From Dehalococcoidales bacterium (GTDB lineage Bacteria > Chloroflexota > Dehalococcoidia > Dehalococcoidales > Fen-1064), in the NCBI GenBank assembly GCA_030667735.1, contig DAOUVG010000133.1, forward strand, positions 1 through 5,097: 5,097 nucleotides of DNA, in the 5' to 3' direction. A model generated the notes under the pieces. The model was not told the origin of the DNA and did not search any database. It saw nothing but the letters and a program-made list of their open reading frames with translations. Positions 1 through 5,097 of this stretch are shown here, one piece after another; position 1 is the stretch's first letter; every line of letters starts with the position of its first letter. A program made the position numbers and the translations under genes.

Positions 1-1631
1 AGGGGTTGGGCACCCATCTCCTCCTGAGCAATACGACGGCCGGAGTAGACCCTCTCTCTGAAGACAACGCCATTGTGTTCGCCACGGGACCGGCTGCGGA
101 CACCAGGGTCTTCGGGTCATCGCGGTACGGTGTGTTCACCAAGTCGCCACTGACCGGAATATACAGCGAGTCCTACGCCGGAGGTAGTGTCGCCGGGCCT
201 TTCAGCAGGACGGGATACGATGCTGTCGTTATCAAGGGCGCCTCTCTCTCTCCCGTCTACCTGGAAATCACCGACGGGAGCGTGAGGTTCCACGACGCTT
301 CACATATCTGGGGGCGGGAGACATACCAGGCGGAAGACGCCGTACGAGAGGAAGTCGGTCTGGATGATGCCGGGATTGCCGTCATCGGGCCGGCGGGTGA
401 GAACCTGGTCAGGTTCGCCGTAATCGAGAACGACTATTGGAGGTCGGTGGGCCGTACCGGGGCCGGGGCGGTGCTGGGGTCAAAGAGAATCAAGGCCATC
501 GTCTTCCACGGCAGCCAGCAACGCAGTGTGGCCAGACCTGACCTGCTAGGCAAGGTCTGGCGGGAAACCGGCAGCAAGGCAAAGACGGACGCCGGGGCAA
601 TATCCTATAAAAAGCTGGGTACGCCGATGCTCGTGGCCCTGGCCAACCGTGCCGGGGCCTTCCCGACAAAATACTGGACGGCAGGTACGTATGAGGACTG
701 GCCGAAGATAAGCGCCGATGCTCTGCTCAGCCAGTGCAAAGTCAGGGCAAGGGCGTGCCCGAAGTGCTTCCTGGCCTGTGCGAATCTGGCGGAGATAGTC
801 GACGGCCGGCACAAGGGACTGGTAATCGAAGGGCCTGAGTACGAGACACTCTATGCCTTCGGCGGGCTGTGCATGCTCGATGACATCCGGGAGATTGCCT
901 ACCTGAATGACATCTGCGACCGGCTGGGCATGGACACGATAACCGCGGGCAACCTGGCGGCATTTACGATTGAAGCCTCGCGCCGGGGAGCAATAGACGA
1001 GAGAATCGAGTACGGCGACGTCGATGGTATCGCCGAGCTTCTGGGAAAGATTGCCCGCAGGGAGGGCATTGGCGCCACCCTGGCGGAAGGGATAGTGCCC
1101 GCCAGTCGCGAGTGGGGCCTGGAAGACGTAGCGATTCATGTTAAGGGACTGGAACCGGCGGGATATGGCCCCAGGGTGCTCAAGGGGATGGGTCTGGCCT
1201 ACGCCGTCTCGGACAGAGGGGCCTGCCACCTCAGGTCCACCGTCTACAAGGCGGAGCTATCCGGTATGATTGGTCCCGACGAGATTGAGGGTAAGGCGGA
1301 AGTGATGCTGGACTTCGAGGACCGGCACACGCTGTTTGATTCCCTGATTCTCTGCCGGTTCTTCAGGGACCTTTACCCCTGGGAGATGCTGTCTCTCATA
1401 ATAGAGGGTACTACCGGCATGGCCCTGGATAAAAGCCAGTTGCAACGGCTCGCACTGAATATCACCAACAAGGCCAGGGTATTTAATCTGCGCGAGGGTA
1501 TGTCACCGGCAGCCGACACTCTACCGAAGAGGTTCTTTGAGGAACCCCTCACCGACAGCGGTAAGGTTCTGCCGAAACGTGACTTTGACCGGATGCTGTC
1601 CGACTACTACCGGCTGAAGGGCTGGAGCTAG
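1..1631 (+). CDS. Aldehyde:ferredoxin oxidoreductase (AOR) family tungsten enzyme, 5'-truncated by window edge
   Basis: Members of this family oxidise aldehydes to carboxylic acids in the cytoplasm, passing electrons to ferredoxin through a tungsten (or Mo) bis-pterin and a [4Fe-4S] cluster. The frame is open to the left edge. The first apparent start, TTG at 6, is really an internal Leu: the preceding codon is Gly, and Gly-Leu-Gly matches the family's GGRGLG segment, so roughly 40 residues are missing. Counting that Leu as residue 1, the AOR N domain runs to about 170 and includes GRTGAGAVLGSK (149-160). The C-terminal domains follow. The cluster ligands are CPKC plus C258 (C251, C254, C258) and distal C450. 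The pterin motifs are DRLGMD (305-310) and DSLILC (445-450). PEYE (277-280) and RGACH (404-408) are conserved family blocks likely near the metal. The C-terminus (FNLREG, DTLPKRF, YYRLKGW) is typical and complete. The substrate cannot be read from sequence; other AOR-fold oxidoreductases are possible. No MoaD/ThiS-like gene follows, and the next gene is an SDR 46 nt downstream. Confidence 0.95.
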   Translation, partial: GLGTHLLLSNTTAGVDPLSEDNAIVFATGPAADTRVFGSSRYGVFTKSPLTGIYSESYAGGSVAGPFSRTGYDAVVIKGASLSPVYLEITDGSVRFHDASHIWGRETYQAEDAVREEVGLDDAGIAVIGPAGENLVRFAVIENDYWRSVGRTGAGAVLGSKRIKAIVFHGSQQRSVARPDLLGKVWRETGSKAKTDAGAISYKKLGTPMLVALANRAGAFPTKYWTAGTYEDWPKISADALLSQCKVRARACPKCFLACANLAEIVDGRHKGLVIEGPEYETLYAFGGLCMLDDIREIAYLNDICDRLGMDTITAGNLAAFTIEASRRGAIDERIEYGDVDGIAELLGKIARREGIGATLAEGIVPASREWGLEDVAIHVKGLEPAGYGPRVLKGMGLAYAVSDRGACHLRSTVYKAELSGMIGPDEIEGKAEVMLDFEDRHTLFDSLILCRFFRDLYPWEMLSLIIEGTTGMALDKSQLQRLALNITNKARVFNLREGMSPAADTLPKRFFEEPLTDSGKVLPKRDFDRMLSDYYRLKGWS

Positions 1632-1665
1632 TGTGATTGAGAGACAGCAAAGAGACAGTATCCAC

Positions 1666-1673
1666 GGGGAGGT
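1666..1673 (+). promoter_or_regulatory. Shine-Dalgarno site choosing the ATG at 1678 for the SDR gene
   Basis: GGGGAGGT lies just upstream of the ATG at 1678, with 5 nt between the GGAGG core and the start codon. The alternative in-frame GTG at 1633 lies 1 nt after the AOR stop and has no comparable purine-rich site before it. The 15 residues it would add (MIERQQRDS...) do not resemble an SDR N-terminus. Confidence 0.75.
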
Positions 1674-1677
1674 CTCG

Positions 1678-2484
1678 ATGGACCAGAAGCTTGAAGGCAA
1701 GGTAGCCCTGATTACCGGGGCGGCCCGGGGGTTGGGGCGTGCCTATGCCCTGCGCCTGGCGAGGATGGGGGCGGATGTCGTTATCAACGACGCCGACCTG
1801 CATTCGTACAAGCAGTTTGATGAGGAGATGACGGCTGACACGGTGGTCGAAGAGGTGCGAAACCTGGGTCGCCGGTCTCTGGGAATCGAATGCGATGCCG
1901 CCAGCAAGAAGGAAGTAGACGCTATGGTCGAGCAGGTGCTCAAGGAGTTCGGCCGCATTGATATCCTGGTGAATAATGCCGGAGGCTTGCAGGTCAGGCC
2001 GGAGACAAGCTTTGCTTCCTCGGTACCGGAAGAGGACTTAAGGCGTGAGGTAGACCGAAACCTGATGAGCTGTATATTCGGCTGTCAGGCAGTTGCGATA
2101 CCGATGAAGGAGCAGCACAGCGGCCGGATAGTGAACGTGTCGTCACAGGCGGGGCTGAAGGGTTCTCCCAATGGTCACTATTCCTCGTACGGCCTGGCGA
2201 AAGCGGCCATCATCAACTATACGCAATACCTTGCCGGGGAGCTTGCCCCCCATGGTATTAATGTCAACTGCATTGCACCGGCCTTCATCGGGACCGGCCG
2301 GATGATGCAGCGTAGCTTCAACACGAAACCGGGGCAGCTTGAAGCGATGGAAAAGTCTATCCCGCTGGGCAGGGTCGGTACTGCCGAGGACTGCGCCAAG
2401 GTGGTAGAGTTCCTGGTAACCGACCTTTCCGATTATGTGGTCGGGCAGTGCATCCGCATTTGCGGCGGGGTGCTGCTGTTCTAG
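1678..2484 (+). CDS. Classical short-chain dehydrogenase/reductase (FabG / 3-hydroxyacyl-CoA dehydrogenase-like)
   Basis: This is a cytoplasmic NAD(P)-dependent oxidoreductase of the classical SDR family, 268 aa, a usual length. All the hallmarks are present: the cofactor motif TGAARGLG (13-20), NNAG (99-102), the active-site Asn N128, Ser S156 in NVSSQAG, and the YGLAK catalytic Tyr/Lys pair (Y171, K175). The acidic residue D38 at the end of the second strand (VVINDAD) favours NAD(H) over NADP(H). The GRAYAL context after the glycine motif recalls the dehydrogenase domain of peroxisomal-type multifunctional enzyme 2, so a 3-hydroxyacyl-CoA or similar hydroxy substrate is possible. FabG-type reduction or another secondary alcohol is equally open. 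The usual PG after the sixth strand is PA here (201-202). An in-frame GTG at 1633 would give 283 aa, but the ribosome site supports ATG 1678. It lies 46 nt after the AOR-family gene on the same strand, so co-transcription is likely and its product or substrate may be linked to the AOR aldehyde or acid. Confidence 0.93.
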   Translation: MDQKLEGKVALITGAARGLGRAYALRLARMGADVVINDADLHSYKQFDEEMTADTVVEEVRNLGRRSLGIECDAASKKEVDAMVEQVLKEFGRIDILVNNAGGLQVRPETSFASSVPEEDLRREVDRNLMSCIFGCQAVAIPMKEQHSGRIVNVSSQAGLKGSPNGHYSSYGLAKAAIINYTQYLAGELAPHGINVNCIAPAFIGTGRMMQRSFNTKPGQLEAMEKSIPLGRVGTAEDCAKVVEFLVTDLSDYVVGQCIRICGGVLLF

Positions 2485-2539
2485 CAGAGATAAAATCCCC
2501 GGGATTTCCTCAGTCAGCAACTGGCACCGGATAGTTATG

Positions 2540-2576
2540 AAAAAGAATGCCAGCACTGTAAAAGTGCTGGCATTCT
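2540..2576 (-). terminator. Intrinsic terminator of the minus-strand TPP enzyme/dehydrogenase operon
   Basis: There is a perfect 14-bp inverted repeat, AGAATGCCAGCACT (2544-2557) with its complement at 2563-2576, and a 5-nt loop (GTAAA, 2558-2562). Read on the minus strand the stem runs straight into five T (2544-2540), the classic rho-independent layout, 31 nt beyond the dehydrogenase stop. On the plus strand the stem is followed by AATTGCG, a poor U-tract. It may still slow plus-strand transcripts leaving the SDR gene 59 nt upstream, but it is best oriented for the minus strand. Confidence 0.88.
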
Positions 2577-2607
2577 AATTGCGTGTATTAATGCTACCTT
2601 CAATACC

Positions 2608-3648
2608 TCACGGCACGAGGATGACCTTGGTCGCCTCTCTGCGTACCGCCGCCTCGAAGCCCTCTCTTGCCTGTGTCAGCGGCAGTCGGTGGGTTATCAT
2701 CGGCCCGGCACGGACTGTGCCGGTGGTGAAGAGCGCAATCGCTCGCCGCCATATTTCGTTATCGTAGCCATAGGCACCGATGACCGACTTGCTCTGGCGC
2801 ACCAGCTGGGTGGTTGGTATCTCAGCCGGTGCAGGGTGAATCCCGATGAGTATCGCCTTCCCGCCGGGGCGGAGCATGTTGACCGCCTCGGTGACGCTTT
2901 TCGGATTACCCGAAGCCTCAAAGACGAGGTCTAGTCCGCCACGTAAACCTCCACCGCTCAGTTCCATAGCTTTGCCAACCAGGTCCTCTTTGTCCACATT
3001 CACAATAACATCGGCACCGAGCTCGCGGGCAATCTGCAGTCGCTTTTCATCGGCACTGGTACCGGCTACCATTACCAGTCCTGCCCCGGCCGCCTTCAAC
3101 ACCTGGAGGGTGAGCAGCCCGATAGGACCCGGCCCCAGCACTGCCGTCGTTTGACCAACCCTGATAGTGGACAGGTCCACGGCACGCAGGACCACACAGA
3201 GCGGCTCGGTGAGTGACGCGGTCTCGGTGTCAAGGTCATCGGGCAGTTTGAAGATGCTGGCACCGGCCGTAATGCGCAGGTACTCGGCAAAGGCACCGTC
3301 GCTGGCCAGCCCGAGACCTATCCGGTCGGTGCAGGCGTCAGGCTTGCCTACCTGGCAGTGCAGACATCGACCACAGGGCATACCGGGCATCGCCGTGATG
3401 CGGTCGCCCACCGCCACCATGTCGACTTTCGCTCCCACCTGGACAACCTCTCCGGCAAACTCATGACCCAGTATTACCGGCAGGGGCATCCATTCGTAGT
3501 TAGGAGTCCACTCGTAGACATGAACATCGCTGCCGCAGACACTTGCCGCGATAACCTTTACCAGGATGTCGGCATCACCGACCTCAGGTATATCGACATC
3601 GAGCACCTCGATGCCCGGTTCTCTCTTTGTCTTGACTACCGCTTTCAT
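2608..3648 (-). CDS. Zinc-dependent medium-chain alcohol dehydrogenase, threonine/sorbitol dehydrogenase-like
   Basis: This is a cytoplasmic NAD(P)-dependent dehydrogenase of the MDR superfamily, 346 aa, full length, expected to interconvert a secondary alcohol and a ketone. The catalytic zinc site is visible as C38 in CGSDVH and as GHE (61-63), with E148 in TEPL nearby. The structural zinc site has four cysteines in Cx2Cx2Cx7C spacing (C92, C95, C98, C106). The Rossmann motif is GPGPIG (172-177). Layout and C-terminus (ITHR, AREGFEAA, KVIL) follow L-threonine 3-dehydrogenase. However, His90 of the E. coli enzyme, three residues before the first structural Cys, is Gly here (G89), so I do not call it Tdh. 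The usual acid at the end of the second Rossmann strand is replaced by GTSADEKR (196-203), which would leave room for NADP. The ATG at 3648 is preceded by AAGGAG (3658-3653), 4 nt away. It starts 11 nt after the TPP enzyme stop, so the two are translated from one message, which ends at the terminator 31 nt downstream. Confidence 0.94.
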   Translation of the reverse strand: MKAVVKTKREPGIEVLDVDIPEVGDADILVKVIAASVCGSDVHVYEWTPNYEWMPLPVILGHEFAGEVVQVGAKVDMVAVGDRITAMPGMPCGRCLHCQVGKPDACTDRIGLGLASDGAFAEYLRITAGASIFKLPDDLDTETASLTEPLCVVLRAVDLSTIRVGQTTAVLGPGPIGLLTLQVLKAAGAGLVMVAGTSADEKRLQIARELGADVIVNVDKEDLVGKAMELSGGGLRGGLDLVFEASGNPKSVTEAVNMLRPGGKAILIGIHPAPAEIPTTQLVRQSKSVIGAYGYDNEIWRRAIALFTTGTVRAGPMITHRLPLTQAREGFEAAVRREATKVILVP

Positions 3649-3659
3649 CAGGCTCCTTT

Positions 3660-5097
3660 TTACCGGTGAATTACCTTGGTGAAAGGTTCGTTGGGCTCGG
3701 TGATAGCATCTATCACTGTTGGCACCGACGACTGGAAAGCCTCTTTCAACGCTGTTTCCAGGTTATCAGGATTGTCCACCCTTATACCCTGACAGCCAAA
3801 TGCACGCGCTATCGCGGCAAAATCGGTATCAATAAACTCGGAGGCGACAGCTTCGCCTCCCATCATATGCTTCTGCGCGTCACGAACGTTACCCAGTACG
3901 CCGTTGTTCATCACCAGGAAGACAACCGGCAGATTGTACTGAACGGCGGTGGAAAGGACGTGGGCTGTCATGGCAAAACCACCATCACCGGATACGGACA
4001 GTACCGGCCGGTCCGGATGGAGCAGTTTGGCGGTGAGAGCCGCCGGAGGTCCCCAGCCCATGCCGGCAGCACCGCCCGGGCAGAACATCGTACCTGCTTT
4101 TCTGCTCTTGAAGAAGTGGGCCATCCAGATACGGTTGTTGCCGGCGTCAAGCGTAACGATTGCCGAGTTATCCAGTACGTTGTCGATTGCCTTGACTATC
4201 CGCTGCGGTAGAAGCGGAGAGGCGCTGGAATAAAGCTCCGGGGCTTCACAATAGGCTGCTTCCGCCTTGGCTTTTGCCACGGCATCAAGACGGTCTTGAG
4301 GAGCGGCAAGTTCGCCACCGCTCCGTATATTCAGTGCTTTCATGACCTGTCCAAGTACGGTCCTGGCATCACCGGTGAGACCCATTTCTACCGGGTATGT
4401 CCAGCCGACATTTCTCGGCTCGATATCTACCTGAATAATTCTCTGCCGTGAGGGATCTATCAGACCGGGATTCCCATTTCTTGTATCACTTGGGTCGAGT
4501 CGGCATCCAACAACCAGAAGAAGGTCAGCAGCGGCAATCAGACTGTTGGCTACTTTCTGCCCAAAGTCCCCCATCATACCCAATGCCAGGGGATGGACTT
4601 CGGGGAAGACGCTTTTGCCCCGGTAGCTGGTAGCAACCGGAATTCCGAGAGCCTCGGCGAGTTCCTTCAATTCATCGTATGCCTTTGAGTTGTGAATACC
4701 GCTGCCGGCAATAATAACCGGATGCTGTGCTTCCAGCAATATCTCAAGTGCCTTGTCGACATCTTCAGCCGGTGCAGCACTCCTGGACCCCTGCAGGTAG
4801 CCTGCCATATTATGAATCCTATCGACCTTCTTCGGGTCCATTTCTCCGGTCAGGGCAGCAGCGCGCATGACTACACTGGCTGGTCCCGGCTTACCTGTCA
4901 TAGCGTGTTTTATGGCAAACTGGACACCGCTCACTGCTTCTTCCGGACTGGTAGCGTAGCACGTATACTTGCACATGGAACGCATTATGCCGGGAAGGTC
5001 ATAGGAGCCATACTCACCGGTGCCCGACTGGTATGCGCCGAGCTGGGGCAGGTTGCGGTCCGAGGTATCGGTAAGAATAAGCATGGGGGAACCATAC
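3660..5097 (-). CDS. TPP-dependent enzyme, acetolactate synthase-like superfamily, 5'-truncated by window edge
   Basis: Enzymes of this fold cleave or join bonds next to a carbonyl (2-oxo acid decarboxylation, acyloin formation or cleavage) using thiamine pyrophosphate and Mg2+. The frame stays open past the Met at 5084: the preceding codons read Tyr-Gly-Ser-Pro and then MLILTD, the normal interior of the N-terminal pyrimidine-binding domain. Roughly 80-100 residues, including the catalytic Glu, lie outside the window. Numbering from that Met, the end of the Pyr domain runs to about 80 and the central domain covers about 107-250 (AGSGIHNS, GIPVATSYRGKSVFPE, GLTGDAR). The TPP/Mg domain runs from about 290, with GMGWGPPAA (341-349), GDGG (366-369) and NN (393-394), giving the GDGx24NN cofactor motif. 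Bona fide acetolactate synthases carry a Trp-containing QWQ-type segment shortly after NN. Here the segment is GVLGNVRDAQ, and no small-subunit (ilvN) gene follows, so biosynthetic IlvB is unlikely. The exact reaction is unknown. The downstream partner is a Zn-dehydrogenase 11 nt away. Confidence 0.92.
   Translation of the reverse strand, partial: YGSPMLILTDTSDRNLPQLGAYQSGTGEYGSYDLPGIMRSMCKYTCYATSPEEAVSGVQFAIKHAMTGKPGPASVVMRAAALTGEMDPKKVDRIHNMAGYLQGSRSAAPAEDVDKALEILLEAQHPVIIAGSGIHNSKAYDELKELAEALGIPVATSYRGKSVFPEVHPLALGMMGDFGQKVANSLIAAADLLLVVGCRLDPSDTRNGNPGLIDPSRQRIIQVDIEPRNVGWTYPVEMGLTGDARTVLGQVMKALNIRSGGELAAPQDRLDAVAKAKAEAAYCEAPELYSSASPLLPQRIVKAIDNVLDNSAIVTLDAGNNRIWMAHFFKSRKAGTMFCPGGAAGMGWGPPAALTAKLLHPDRPVLSVSGDGGFAMTAHVLSTAVQYNLPVVFLVMNNGVLGNVRDAQKHMMGGEAVASEFIDTDFAAIARAFGCQGIRVDNPDNLETALKEAFQSSVPTVIDAITEPNEPFTKVIHR

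Noticed and set aside
6..8. TTG at 6 as the true start of the AOR gene
   Set aside because: The upstream codon is in frame and the surrounding Gly-Leu-Gly matches the interior of the AOR N domain. The gene clearly continues beyond the left edge.
241..254. CT-rich run resembling a simple repeat
   Set aside because: It is short, lies inside AOR coding sequence and encodes ordinary Ser/Leu/Pro residues. No copy-number structure is seen.
546..1229. Long 227-codon open frame on the minus strand inside the AOR gene
   Set aside because: It is fully antisense to a well-conserved AOR coding region. The translation is rich in Pro, Arg, Gly and His, with no recognisable domain, and GC-rich codon structure explains the missing stops.
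2493..2507. Short palindrome AAATCCCCGGGATTT just after the SDR stop, as a possible plus-strand terminator or operator
   Set aside because: It forms only a 6-bp stem with a 3-nt loop and no T-run follows, so it is too weak to call without data.
2143..2556. 137-codon minus-strand open frame across the SDR 3' end and the gap
   Set aside because: It is antisense to the SDR active-site region and its start end lies within the terminator hairpin region. The product has no domain-like features.
3666..4211. 181-codon open frame on the plus strand opposite the TPP enzyme gene
   Set aside because: The opposite strand encodes the TPP-binding domain with its cofactor motifs. The plus-strand product looks like no protein family and is a shadow frame.
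5082..5084. ATG at 5084 (minus strand) as the true start of the TPP enzyme
   Set aside because: The codons before it (Tyr-Gly-Ser-Pro) continue the conserved Pyr-domain strand, and the catalytic Glu region would be missing. The gene is cut by the right edge.

Overview
The window carries four protein-coding genes in two convergent pairs and almost no non-coding DNA. Both outer genes run off the window edges. The DNA is GC-rich by eye, with free use of AGG (Arg) and ATA (Ile) codons. The first gene encodes a tungsten-pterin aldehyde:ferredoxin oxidoreductase (AOR) family enzyme, which is typical of strict anaerobes. Together these suggest an anaerobic, probably environmental, bacterium or archaeon. 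A Chloroflexota/Dehalococcoidia-like or deltaproteobacterial background is my guess only; no marker gene in the window settles taxonomy.

Plus strand, 1-2484: the 3' part of an AOR-family gene (about 540 codons present, N-terminus cut by the window edge) is followed after 46 nt by a classical short-chain dehydrogenase/reductase (SDR, 268 aa from the preferred ATG at 1678). The pair looks like one transcription unit.

Minus strand, 5097-2608: a thiamine-pyrophosphate (TPP) enzyme of the acetolactate-synthase-like superfamily (N-terminus cut by the window edge) is followed after 11 nt by a zinc-dependent medium-chain dehydrogenase (346 aa, threonine/sorbitol dehydrogenase-like). This pair is almost certainly co-transcribed.

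Middle, 2485-2607: a 123-nt convergent intergenic region holds one strong intrinsic terminator, a perfect 14-bp stem with a 5-nt loop. Its T-run lies on the minus-strand side, so it mainly ends the TPP enzyme/dehydrogenase operon.

All four genes encode catabolic-type redox or carbon-carbon chemistry: aldehyde/acid (AOR), alcohol/ketone (SDR and Zn-dehydrogenase) and 2-oxo acid or acyloin chemistry (TPP enzyme). A shared pathway for an oxygenated carbon compound is plausible but is inference from adjacency. I found no RNA genes, CRISPR arrays, mobile elements or notable repeats, and no clearly new system. The points most worth a second look are the non-canonical TPP enzyme and the make-up of the cluster.
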